Part shown: piece after piece, positions 1 to 6,469 of the stretch
Layout: every line of letters begins with the position of its first letter
Position numbering within the stretch: the first letter of the stretch is position 1
NCBI GenBank assembly: GCA_031278935.1
Contig: JAITJK010000193.1
Coordinates: 1-6,530, forward strand
Origin: Spirochaetaceae bacterium
Lineage (GTDB): Bacteria; Spirochaetota; Spirochaetia; Treponematales; Breznakiellaceae
Reading direction: 5' to 3'
Length of the DNA stretch: 6,530 bases
Made by a program: the position numbers and the translations under genes
Notes under the pieces: model-generated
Told to the model about the DNA's origin: nothing
Database searches by the model: none
What the model saw: only the letters and a program-made list of their open reading frames with translations

Positions 1-128
1 GTCAGGCACCGGGGGAGGGGGGAGCGGGGAGGTCAGGCACGGGCGGGAGGGGGGGGGTCAGGCACGGGGTGAGTGGGTCAGGCACGGGGGCGAGCGCGGA
101 GGTCAGGCACGGGGGGGAAGGGGGGGGT
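1..128. repeat. G-rich low-complexity block with five GTCAGGCAC copies
   Basis: The nonamer GTCAGGCAC occurs at 1, 32, 57, 77 and 102, giving spacings of 31, 25, 20 and 25 bases. The spacers are almost pure G with a few A, C and T bases, including G runs of up to nine. Because the spacings are not multiples of three, the same unit is read alternately as Ser-Gly-Thr-Gly and Val-Arg-His-Gly in the frame of the downstream gene. Multiple G tracts could form a G-quadruplex. The block stops abruptly near 128, where ordinary coding sequence begins. It could be a degenerate variable-number repeat or a low-quality sequence end. The window alone cannot decide. Confidence 0.75.
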
Positions 129-1862
129 AACCTAACCCTGACGGTTAAAGAAGGAGAAAAATCCGTACTGGAAACTACTGTAACGGTTAAAGATGCCGGG
201 GTTGTGGCCCCTGGTCTTTTGTACGGCGAGAAATTTATGACCTTCAGCGAGTTTTTTCATGATGTTACGGCGAATATTGCCGAAGTTAAGCCGGTTAATA
301 CGGTTTTTTCCGCCACCGGGAACGCGGTTGAACCAAAGAAATTCATCAATTCTGGTACCCGAACAGGAAATAACAGCGCTGGTATGGCAAACGGAACCCC
401 GAAATGGACGGAAACCGATGCCTTGCCCAAGGTTGATGTCATATCTAGCGCCACATATGGGGACAGTGCCCATTTTGTCCCAAATCAAAATCTTGCCATA
501 ATCTACCCCGACTCGACGACCAAGGCGGATTGGCACGAAGTTACCGGTATCAAGGCGGTGGAAGTCGGTGTGGACTTTGATCTTTTCGCCAACGCCTCTC
601 TCCTGCGGCAGGCCGGAAGGGAAGGAGCAAGCTCTGCGGCGGTTTTGGCCAAGGTGGAGGGCATCAGTAGTTGGAAAGCCGCAAGTGAGGTATACAAAGC
701 CAAGTACCTGCGGCCCGACGGCTCCTGGGGCAAGCGGGACGAGACGGCGATCACCGAAATCAAGGGCAAAGGGTGGCCCAAAGTCATTGGGGGCGATAGC
801 GGCGCAACCGTAAGTGTATCCTACGGCAACACCTGGGCGGACAAGATCATATCCGTAGACTTTGCGCCCCTACCGGCGAACTTGACCAACGCCAATCTTT
901 GGGACAACTACTTTGACTACGTGTACGGCGGATATGTGGAAGATTTGCAAACCGGGCATAAGGAACCCCTGGTCTGGCTGCAGAACCTCTTTTCCCATAA
1001 GGGACACACCAACATTGAAGCGGCGATTCAGCGTACCGGTTTTTCCCGACTGAATAGCTTATCCGCTAAAGGGGATATCAAGGTAGCGCTTTTCGCCCAG
1101 GGCTATAAAGACCTGGTGGTAGAAAAGATAGCCGTGGCGGAATTCGCCGGCCAAAGTTCCGCGTCCATCGAACAGGGTTCGACCTTCAATGTGTCCGGCA
1201 CGGGCAGTACCGCAAAATTCCAAAACAGCGTCGGTACAGAAATTAGCAAGGAACTGCATGTACAGGGCCTCAGCCCCGCAGCCCTGACGGATTTCAAGAC
1301 GGCGGCCAACAGGTCGTTCAAAAAGGGGACGGCGAATGTTGATACAAAGGCGTACGAGCTTAAGCTCGAAGAAGCGGACGGCGAAATAGCCATTACTCTC
1401 AAGAGCGACTTCTTTAGTGGTGATTTCCAGGGCGCCTATTCGCTCTCCATAACCTCATCCGACCCATCGGTTGTGTATCCCACGGTTTCCTTTACGGTAA
1501 ACCGCATTATCACCCGGCCCCAACTGAAGCAAGGCACGGGGACCGCGTCCGCTGCGGATAGTGCAAACGCCCCTATTACGGTGAACAAAAACGGCGGCGC
1601 CATCACTTTTGACAACGATGCTTTCGCCAAAGCCATTGTGACCACAGGCCGAAGCCCCAGTTCGATAGCCATAGAAAGCGGCAGCGGCTCAGTTCCGGCC
1701 ATTGGAACCGTACTGGAGAAAGCCGCTGATGGGGTATACGCAATCAAGGCAAGCGCTTTAACCAGCGGCATAACCTACAAGCTCACCATTCAAGCGTCCA
1801 ACTTTGTAACGGGGGATCTCAAAAATGTTTCGCCCGCGGTGTACTACATTAAGGTGAACTAA
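3..1862 (+). CDS. Tp47-like (penicillin-binding lipoprotein family) surface protein, 5'-truncated
   Basis: The frame is open from the left edge to the TAA at 1860-1862. A GTG at 69 lies inside the G-rich repeat, has no credible start context and gives no signal peptide, so the true N-terminus is probably outside the window. Counting from that GTG (597 residues), residues 57-63 read MTFSEFF and 121-129 read KVDVISSAT, the two paired motifs I associate with Tp47 domains (compare LSYADYW and DAVSRAT in T. pallidum Tp47). Residues 338-350 (KVALFAQGYKDLV) resemble the Tp47 segment around LIANGYRDVV. After about residue 370 come two beta-rich, Ser/Thr/Gly-rich stretches resembling Ig-like modules and ending in IKVN. 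There is no C-terminal anchor. Tp47 binds penicillin and has been reported to have carboxypeptidase and beta-lactamase activity; activity here is unproven. The family call is by recalled motif likeness, without a database search. Confidence 0.62.
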   Translation, partial: QAPGEGGAGRSGTGGRGGVRHGVSGSGTGASAEVRHGGEGGGNLTLTVKEGEKSVLETTVTVKDAGVVAPGLLYGEKFMTFSEFFHDVTANIAEVKPVNTVFSATGNAVEPKKFINSGTRTGNNSAGMANGTPKWTETDALPKVDVISSATYGDSAHFVPNQNLAIIYPDSTTKADWHEVTGIKAVEVGVDFDLFANASLLRQAGREGASSAAVLAKVEGISSWKAASEVYKAKYLRPDGSWGKRDETAITEIKGKGWPKVIGGDSGATVSVSYGNTWADKIISVDFAPLPANLTNANLWDNYFDYVYGGYVEDLQTGHKEPLVWLQNLFSHKGHTNIEAAIQRTGFSRLNSLSAKGDIKVALFAQGYKDLVVEKIAVAEFAGQSSASIEQGSTFNVSGTGSTAKFQNSVGTEISKELHVQGLSPAALTDFKTAANRSFKKGTANVDTKAYELKLEEADGEIAITLKSDFFSGDFQGAYSLSITSSDPSVVYPTVSFTVNRIITRPQLKQGTGTASAADSANAPITVNKNGGAITFDNDAFAKAIVTTGRSPSSIAIESGSGSVPAIGTVLEKAADGVYAIKASALTSGITYKLTIQASNFVTGDLKNVSPAVYYIKVN

Positions 1863-1889
1863 GCGCTTAGGCGCTCACACTCTCTCCTT

Positions 1890-1924
1890 AGGGCGGTCCG
1901 GCTTGGCGGGCCGCCCTTTTCTTT
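1890..1924 (+). terminator. Rho-independent terminator of the Tp47-like gene
   Basis: An 11-base arm at 1890-1900 (AGGGCGGTCCG) pairs with 1907-1917 (CGGGCCGCCCT), with one G-U pair and a six-base loop. It is followed directly by a T-rich tail (TTTTCTTT). It lies 28 bases after the TAA. A smaller hairpin (AGCGC/GCGCT, 1862-1875) sits right at the stop codon. This separates the first gene from the pot operon. Confidence 0.92.
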
Positions 1925-1975
1925 CCGGTGAACTCATGAAGCTGAGTAGGTCCCGCAAGTGGCAGGAATGAAGGA

Positions 1976-2022
1976 ACGCCCGCCAGCGGGTGTAACACCC
2001 TAGGCCCTAAGCATGGGGGCCC
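1976..2022 (+). other. GC-rich hairpin cluster upstream of potA
   Basis: Three short inverted repeats crowd this stretch. ACGCCCGC (1976-1983) pairs with GCGGGTGT (1986-1993) with one G-U; GGGTG (1988-1992) can instead pair with CACCC (1996-2000); and GGCCC (2003-2007) pairs with GGGCC further on. The first two are mutually exclusive. No T tract follows. The whole gap 1925-2142 holds no gene that I can support. The cluster lies upstream of the proposed potA promoter, so if that promoter is right it is not in the pot transcript and may be an operator, structural DNA or chance. Confidence 0.3.
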
Positions 2023-2046
2023 CAATACGCCTCCCTAGAAATGGGA

Positions 2047-2075
2047 TTGACAACATACGTGAAAATCCGCATTGT
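2047..2075 (+). promoter_or_regulatory. Probable sigma-70 promoter of the pot operon
   Basis: A perfect -35 box TTGACA lies at 2047-2052. At 17 bases spacing the -10 position is CATTGT (2070-2075), a weak match to TATAAT (3 of 6). An AT-rich stretch with TATATC follows at 2082-2087, but at non-optimal spacing. The position, 70-95 bases before the favoured potA start, suits a promoter. The poor -10 suggests moderate strength or activator dependence. Confidence 0.45.
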
Positions 2076-2120
2076 TCCAAGTATATCAAATGCAGGTATA
2101 TCCAGGCGCGTTCTTACAAG

Positions 2121-2129
2121 AAGGGAGGT
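2121..2129 (+). promoter_or_regulatory. Ribosome binding site for potA
   Basis: AAGGGAGGT is a strong Shine-Dalgarno match. It lies 13 bases before the in-frame TTG at 2143, a long but tolerable spacing. A second, weaker purine run (AAAGGGAG, 2146-2153) precedes an in-frame GTG at 2158 by four bases. Either start removes the extra N-terminal residues that a start at the ATG at 2041 would add. Confidence 0.55.
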
Positions 2130-2142
2130 TGAGAGAGTACTA

Positions 2143-3273
2143 TTGAAAGGGAGCGATGTGGGCATCAAGGAACTTGCCAAATCCTTTGGTGACGTTACGG
2201 TTTTACATAATATTAACCTGAGTATCAACAAGGGAGAGTTCTTTTCCCTTCTCGGGCCTTCAGGATGCGGCAAAACAACCCTGTTGCGGATCATTGCGGG
2301 CTTTGAAAGCCCGGACCGGGGTAACCTAGCCTTCGACGGAGTGGATGTGCTGGACCTGGCCCCTAATCAACGGCAGGCCAATACGGTCTTTCAGAATTAT
2401 GCCCTCTTCCCCCACCTTTCGGTATTTGAAAATGTGGCCTTTCCCCTGCGGATCCGCAAAGTCCCCAAGACCCATATTACGGCGAAAGTCAACGAATACT
2501 TGGGGCTGACCCAGATGGAAGGGCAGGCTCATAAAAAACCGAATCAGCTTTCCGGAGGCCAGAAACAACGAGTCGCCATAGCCCGGGCCCTCATCAATGA
2601 ACCCCGGGTACTCCTCCTGGACGAACCCCTTTCCGCCTTGGACGCCAAGCTGCGCCAGCATATGCTCATCGAATTGGACCAAATCCACGACCAGATCGGC
2701 ATCACCTTTATCTATGTTACCCACGATCAGCAGGAAGCCCTGTCCGTGTCGGACCGGATTGCCGTGATGAACCAGGGGGACGTACTACAGGTGGGTAGCC
2801 CCCAGGAGATCTACGAAAGTCCTGCCACAGACTTCGTGGCTCGGTTTATTGGGGAGACCAACCTCTTTGACGGCGTGGTGGTCTCCGCAGTATACCGGGA
2901 TAAGCCGGATCCGGAATATATGGTGGAGATGGATATTCCCGAATTAGGCCGGATCAAAGTTACCACGGTGGATACGGTGTGCGTCGGCCAGCGGGTGAGT
3001 TTCACCATCCGCCCGGAGAAGATCCTCATTTCCAAGGAAAAGCCCGTGACCAAACGGGAAGATATAAATCTGTTCCGGGGCGCTGTGGACGAGCCCATCT
3101 ATTCGGGGTTTCAAACCAAGTTTTACGTGAAGGTCCGGGATACGGCCCTCATCCGGGTAATGAAACAGCATGCCACCTATTCCGATGAAGGCCCGGAAAT
3201 TCTTTGGCGGGATGAGGTGTTTCTTTCCTGGAGCGCCCATGACGGCTATATCGTCGAGGTTAAAGCATCGTGA
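2143..3273 (+). CDS. potA: Spermidine/putrescine ABC transporter, ATP-binding protein PotA
   Basis: Cytoplasmic ATPase that powers polyamine import with PotB, PotC and PotD. From the TTG at 2143 it has 376 residues, close to E. coli PotA (378). In order: Walker A GPSGCGKT at 38-45, Q-loop Gln at 84 (VFQNYALFPH), signature LSGGQKQR at 136-143, Walker B LLLDE with catalytic Glu 161, D-loop SALD at 164-167 and H-loop His 194 (VTHDQ). A C-terminal region from about 240 resembles the TOBE_2 regulatory domain (FIGETNLFDG). An upstream ATG at 2041 would add 34 residues, but that stretch contains a perfect TTGACA and no ribosome binding site and is not typical of the family. GTG at 2158 is the other possible start. 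The stop overlaps potB by four bases. The family is certain; the exact start is moderately sure. Confidence 0.95.
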   Translation: MKGSDVGIKELAKSFGDVTVLHNINLSINKGEFFSLLGPSGCGKTTLLRIIAGFESPDRGNLAFDGVDVLDLAPNQRQANTVFQNYALFPHLSVFENVAFPLRIRKVPKTHITAKVNEYLGLTQMEGQAHKKPNQLSGGQKQRVAIARALINEPRVLLLDEPLSALDAKLRQHMLIELDQIHDQIGITFIYVTHDQQEALSVSDRIAVMNQGDVLQVGSPQEIYESPATDFVARFIGETNLFDGVVVSAVYRDKPDPEYMVEMDIPELGRIKVTTVDTVCVGQRVSFTIRPEKILISKEKPVTKREDINLFRGAVDEPIYSGFQTKFYVKVRDTALIRVMKQHATYSDEGPEILWRDEVFLSWSAHDGYIVEVKAS

Positions 3274-4139
3274 GCAGCCTGGGTAAACGGAATTACGGCC
3301 TCTTGTATTCAGGTCCCATGACACTATGGTTCACCGTCTTTTTTCTCAGCCCCCTCGTTATCATTGTGGTCTATAGTTTCCTTAAAAAAGGGCTCTACGG
3401 CGGGGTGGTGGAGGAATTCTCCTTGGACGCCTATCGGGGCCTTTCCAACCCTAGTTTGGTCATTACCACGGTCCGGACCATAGGTACCTCCATCGCTGCC
3501 ACCCTGGTAACCATCGTTATTGCCTTGCCCTGTGGGTATTACATGGCCAAGAGCCGGAACCAGACCCTGCTTTTGCTGCTGGTCATCATCCCCTTTTGGA
3601 CCAATTTCCTCATCCGGGTATTTGCCTGGATGAATATCCTGGGGAACAACGGCTTTCTCAACGAATTGCTGCTCCGTTTGGGCTTGGTAGACGGCTATAT
3701 CCAGTTTTTATACCACCAAAACACGGTGGTGTTGGTCTTGGTGTATATGTATCTACCCTATGCGATCCTGCCCTTGTTCGCCACTATCGACAAATTCGAC
3801 TTTTCCCTTCTGGAAGCGGCCCGGGACCTGGGGGCCACCAAGATGGGGGCCATGCTGAGGGTGTTGCTACCCAACATTAAGAGCGGCATCTATACGGCGG
3901 TACTCTTCACCTTCATCCCCATTTTCGGCGCTTATGCGGTGCCTCTTTTGGTGGGGGGTAAAGATTCCTATATGCTGGGGAATGTCATCGCAGATCAGCT
4001 CACCAAGTCCCGCAATTGGCCTTTGGCTGCGGCGATCTCGGTGGTACTCACCGGGATTACCACTGCGGGGGTGATGCTTATGATGACCCAGCAGCGCAAA
4101 GAGGCGGTCCGCTCCAAAGCCAAGGAGTCGCGGCGATGA
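3270..4139 (+). CDS. potB: Spermidine/putrescine ABC transporter permease PotB
   Basis: Inner-membrane permease of 289 residues that forms the translocation channel with PotC. Hydrophobic segments lie at about 17-38, 71-93, 97-122, 148-172, 206-229 and 250-273, which fits the six-helix MetI-type fold. The EAA loop that docks on the ATPase is canonical: EAARDLGAT at 182-190, followed by a conserved LLPN. The start is GTG at 3270, overlapping the potA TGA in a GTGA arrangement, with GAGGT nine bases upstream, so translation is probably coupled to potA. The C-terminus is a short basic tail (RSKAKESRR) on the cytoplasmic side. Length and motifs match PotB, and the position before potC supports B rather than C. 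Confidence 0.95.
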   Translation: MSSLGKRNYGLLYSGPMTLWFTVFFLSPLVIIVVYSFLKKGLYGGVVEEFSLDAYRGLSNPSLVITTVRTIGTSIAATLVTIVIALPCGYYMAKSRNQTLLLLLVIIPFWTNFLIRVFAWMNILGNNGFLNELLLRLGLVDGYIQFLYHQNTVVLVLVYMYLPYAILPLFATIDKFDFSLLEAARDLGATKMGAMLRVLLPNIKSGIYTAVLFTFIPIFGAYAVPLLVGGKDSYMLGNVIADQLTKSRNWPLAAAISVVLTGITTAGVMLMMTQQRKEAVRSKAKESRR

Positions 4140-5008
4140 CTTCCTTCAGAAGGATCCTCCATCACATCGTAACTCCTTTAAAATCCACGGTCTCCCTGGG
4201 GGAAGCGGCCCGGCATGCCAAGCGGGCCTATCGCAATCATTCCTCCTTCTCCCAAACGATTTTTATCGCCACCATGGGTTTCCTCTTTCTGCCTCTGATT
4301 GTGCTGGTCTTATATTCTTTTAATGCTTCCAAGGGGATGCACTGGACTGGGTTTTCTCTAGTTTGGTATGAACAGCTGTTCTTGCATTCCCGGGACCTGT
4401 GGCGTTCTTTTTGGAACAGTATGTTTATCGCGGCAAGTTCCGCCGCCAGCGCTACCCTTATCGGCGCCCTAGGGGCTATTGGGATCAACTGGTACCGGTT
4501 TAAGTTGCGCGGCTATGTGCAGACCATTTCTTTTTTGCCTATGATCCTGCCGGAGATCATCATCGGCGTATCGCTGTCGATTTTTTTTGCGGGCCTTAAA
4601 ATCCGCCTGAGCCTTTTAACTATCTTCATCGCTCACACCACCTTTAACCTGCCCTTTGTGTTTCTCATGGTTATGGCCCGGCTGGACGAATTCGACTTCT
4701 CCATTATTGAAGCCGCCCACGATCTGGGGGCCACTGAGGGACAGACCCTCTTAAAAGTAATCATCCCCCTGAGTATGCCCGGTATTGTGTCGGGTTTCTT
4801 AACCGCGGTCACCATTTCCCTTGAGGATTTTGTGATTACCTCCTTTGTGGCGGGTCCTGGTTCCTCGACCCTGCCTTTGTATATCTATTCGGCCATTCGT
4901 TTTGGGGTTTCCCCGGTGATCAATGCCCTGTCCGTGGTTATGATCCTCGGTACGGTGCTGCTCACCTGTCTTTTGCGGAATTTCCTCAAATACATTGCCG
5001 CCAAATAG
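4136..5008 (+). CDS. potC: Spermidine/putrescine ABC transporter permease PotC
   Basis: Second permease, 290 residues. The ATG at 4136 overlaps the potB TGA (ATGA) and has AAGGAG eight bases upstream. A longer frame reaches back to 4016, but it would overlap potB by about 120 bases and adds an unrelated His/Gly/Asp-rich peptide, so I rejected it. Hydrophobic segments lie at about 40-62, 93-118, 128-152, 160-182, 212-232 and 264-284. The EAA loop is EAAHDLGAT at 192-200, followed by VIIPL. PotC-typical stretches are YSFNASKG (60-67), SLEDFVITSFVAGPG (228-242) and FGVSPVINAL (256-265). The first 40 or so residues are a basic, soluble extension that E. coli PotC (264 residues) largely lacks. Its role is unknown. 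Confidence 0.95.
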   Translation: MTSFRRILHHIVTPLKSTVSLGEAARHAKRAYRNHSSFSQTIFIATMGFLFLPLIVLVLYSFNASKGMHWTGFSLVWYEQLFLHSRDLWRSFWNSMFIAASSAASATLIGALGAIGINWYRFKLRGYVQTISFLPMILPEIIIGVSLSIFFAGLKIRLSLLTIFIAHTTFNLPFVFLMVMARLDEFDFSIIEAAHDLGATEGQTLLKVIIPLSMPGIVSGFLTAVTISLEDFVITSFVAGPGSSTLPLYIYSAIRFGVSPVINALSVVMILGTVLLTCLLRNFLKYIAAK

Positions 5009-5050
5009 CGCCCTGGTGCCGTTTCCGCCGGCCGCGTTGGTGCGGTGGCG

Positions 5051-5090
5051 ATACGGGAGGATGGAAATCCCATCCCCGATACATTGTTTT
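5051..5090 (+). terminator. Terminator-like hairpin after potC (possible attenuator)
   Basis: GGATGG (5059-5064) pairs with CCATCC (5070-5075) around a five-base loop. Allowing small bulges at 53 and 57-58, the stem extends to 11 pairs (5051-5064 with 5070-5080). After four bases comes TTGTTTT. The bulges and the delayed T tract suggest partial rather than full termination, which would let potD be expressed at a level different from potABC. Confidence 0.4.
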
Positions 5091-5120
5091 GGGTACTAAC
5101 CTGGACGTATTTTTAATAAT
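5089..5120 (+). promoter_or_regulatory. Weak candidate promoter for potD
   Basis: AATAAT at 5115-5120 matches TATAAT at 5 of 6 positions and sits in the only AT-rich patch of the potC-potD gap. The best nearby -35 is TTGGGT (5089-5094) at a long 20-base spacing. A private promoter for the receptor gene would make sense, but the -35 is poor, so this is only suggestive. Confidence 0.25.
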
Positions 5121-5147
5121 AGGTTCAGCGTATTACCTGGTTTTGGT

Positions 5148-5175
5148 AAAGGCTTTCGGCCTTTGCATGAGGAGG
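5148..5175 (+). promoter_or_regulatory. Hairpin followed by strong ribosome binding site of potD
   Basis: AAAGGC (5148-5153) pairs with GCCTTT (5159-5164) around a TTTCG loop. Six bases on, AGGAGG (5170-5175) precedes the ATG at 5181 by five bases. The Shine-Dalgarno is the best in the window. It decides the start against a TTG at 5163 that would lie within the hairpin. The hairpin may keep the site single-stranded or mark an mRNA 5' end after processing. Confidence 0.6.
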
Positions 5176-5180
5176 AAAAG

Positions 5181-6251
5181 ATGAAGCATCGCAGCGCGGC
5201 CCTGCGTCCCGGACTACTGGGGTTCATGGCCCTTATGACCTTTAGCCTTTGGGCGACCGGTAAACAAGCGGAGGGTCCGTCCAATCGGCTCTATATCTAC
5301 AACTGGACCTATTACACCCCCCCGTCGATCATCGAGAAGTTTGAGAAAGAGTACGGCGTTACGGTCATCTATGATGAATTCGCCTCGAACGAGGATATGT
5401 ACGCCAAGATTCAGGCCGGCGGTAGCGGCTATGATATTGTGTTCCCTTCCGGGGATTACGTGTCCATCATGAGCCGCCAGGGAATGTTTGAGAAAATCGA
5501 CCGGTCCAAGCTCTCCAATCTGAAGAACATCGACCCTTTGGTCTTACAAAAAGCCGCCTACGATCCCGACATGGAATACAGTGTGCCCTATTATTGGGGG
5601 GCTGCGGGGATTGCGGTGAATACCGCCAAGGTGCCGGATTTTGAGAAGAGCTGGTCTATTTTTAGCCGCACAGACTTGCGGGGCCGGATGACCATGCTGG
5701 ACGATATGCGGGAAGTGATGGGAGACGCCCTGGTGTATCTGGGGTATTCGGTGAATACTACAGACGACGCGGCCATTGAAGCGGCGAAGAACCTGATCAA
5801 CCAGGAATGGAAGCCGAATCTGGTTAAGTTTGATGCCGAGGCCTTTGGCAAGGGCTATGCCAACGGGGATTTCTGGGTAGTTCAGGGCTATGCGGAAGTG
5901 GTATACGAGGAGATTGCCGATAACGAGCAGCTCAAGAGGGACACGGTATTTTTCATTCCCGGCGAAGGCGGGCCGGCGTATATTGACAGTATGTGCATCT
6001 TAAAAGGGGCGAAGAACATCGACCTGGCCTATAAGTTTATCGATTTCATTCACCGGCCAGAAATTTACGCGGAGTTTGCGGATTATTTCGGGTTTCCCGC
6101 CACGGCCAACGTGCCCGCCCGGCAATACCAGAAGGTTACGCCCTATTACCGGACTGAAGACCTGGCGACCACGGAGTTGAAAGACGACCTCGGTCCCGCC
6201 CTGGACCGCTACAACGACGCCTGGTTCAACTCCATCCGTATCGGCAATTAG
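5181..6251 (+). CDS. potD: Spermidine/putrescine-binding periplasmic protein PotD
   Basis: Receptor that captures polyamines and delivers them to PotBC; 356 residues. Residues 1-25 form a signal peptide: basic start, hydrophobic core LLGFMALMTFSLWA, likely cut after WA. No Cys is present there, so it should be a soluble periplasmic protein rather than a lipoprotein, unlike T. pallidum TpPotD as I recall it. The mature part aligns by eye with E. coli PotD: YNWTYYTPP (40-48), SNEDMYAK (69-76), YDIVFPS (84-90), YSVPYYWGAAGIAVN (133-147), DDMREVMG (174-181), YIDSMCI (267-273). Pocket residues kept include Trp42, Tyr45, Ser90, Glu178 and Asp269. Positions equivalent to E. coli Tyr85, Trp229 and Trp255 appear to be Asp92, Gln235 and Tyr267. 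Specificity for spermidine or putrescine cannot be told from this. Confidence 0.95.
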   Translation: MKHRSAALRPGLLGFMALMTFSLWATGKQAEGPSNRLYIYNWTYYTPPSIIEKFEKEYGVTVIYDEFASNEDMYAKIQAGGSGYDIVFPSGDYVSIMSRQGMFEKIDRSKLSNLKNIDPLVLQKAAYDPDMEYSVPYYWGAAGIAVNTAKVPDFEKSWSIFSRTDLRGRMTMLDDMREVMGDALVYLGYSVNTTDDAAIEAAKNLINQEWKPNLVKFDAEAFGKGYANGDFWVVQGYAEVVYEEIADNEQLKRDTVFFIPGEGGPAYIDSMCILKGAKNIDLAYKFIDFIHRPEIYAEFADYFGFPATANVPARQYQKVTPYYRTEDLATTELKDDLGPALDRYNDAWFNSIRIGN

Positions 6252-6252
6252 C

Positions 6253-6345
6253 GCCTGCGGCGGGTGCCTTAGGCTGCAGGGTCAGAGAACGGTGGGTGGA
6301 ACGGCCTGGGGTCTACCCCCGTTGTATCGTGCCTGCAGCGGGTGC
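6253..6345 (+). repeat. 15-base direct repeat after potD
   Basis: GCCTGCGGCGGGTGC at 6253-6267 and GCCTGCAGCGGGTGC at 6331-6345 differ at one base of 15 and start 78 bases apart. The first copy begins two bases after the potD stop. The stretch between them has no open frame that I would support. Confidence 0.7.
6254..6339 (+). other. Alternative stem-loops downstream of potD
   Basis: GCTGCAGG (6273-6280) can pair with CCTGCGGC (6254-6261, eight pairs with one G-U, 11-base loop) or, perfectly, with CCTGCAGC (6332-6339). Inside the larger option a second stem forms between 6288-6297 and 6315-6323 (AACGG/CCGTT and GGGT/ACCC with one bulged T). The two foldings exclude each other. There is no T tract, so a standard terminator is not supported. 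It may protect the 3' end of the pot mRNA. Confidence 0.45.
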
Positions 6346-6374
6346 GGTCTGCTGTGGAGGGGGTTATCATCCTA

Positions 6375-6404
6375 TTGACAAACCTTTATAGGGGAGGTTA
6401 TACT
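6375..6404 (+). promoter_or_regulatory. Near-consensus sigma-70 promoter for a gene to the right
   Basis: Perfect TTGACA at 6375-6380, an 18-base spacer and TATACT (6399-6404, 5 of 6 with TATAAT). The expected start of transcription is near 6411. It reads rightward out of the window and is the strongest promoter here. The AT-rich stretch 6441-6475 follows it. Confidence 0.75.
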
Positions 6405-6469
6405 ATTTGGCCGTGATTTTATGTGCCGGTTACCCAGTCTTTTAAAAAAATATCGTTATTATATATTGT

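Noticed and set aside
1..128. CRISPR array
   Set aside because: The repeated unit is only nine bases with uneven, nearly pure G spacers of 11-22 bases; CRISPR repeats and spacers are longer and the spacers are diverse.
132..536. 134-residue open frame on the minus strand inside the Tp47-like gene
   Set aside because: It lies opposite a well-supported gene, has no recognisable motif and no start context; a coding shadow. The same applies to the other minus-strand frames opposite potA to potD.
1936..1971. Tiny frame MKLSRSRKWQE between the terminator and potA
   Set aside because: Only 11 codons, no Shine-Dalgarno, and located upstream of the proposed promoter; no support as a leader peptide.
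4016..4135. Upstream extension of the potC frame (40 residues)
   Set aside because: It overlaps potB by about 120 bases, whereas the ATGA overlap at 4136 has a good ribosome binding site and gives a family-like PotC.
5163..5180. TTG at 5163 as potD start
   Set aside because: It falls in the hairpin and before the AGGAGG site, which correctly places the ATG at 5181 as start and gives a normal signal peptide.
6252..6374. Intrinsic terminator after potD
   Set aside because: Stem-loops are present but no T tract follows any of them; recorded as structure of unknown role.
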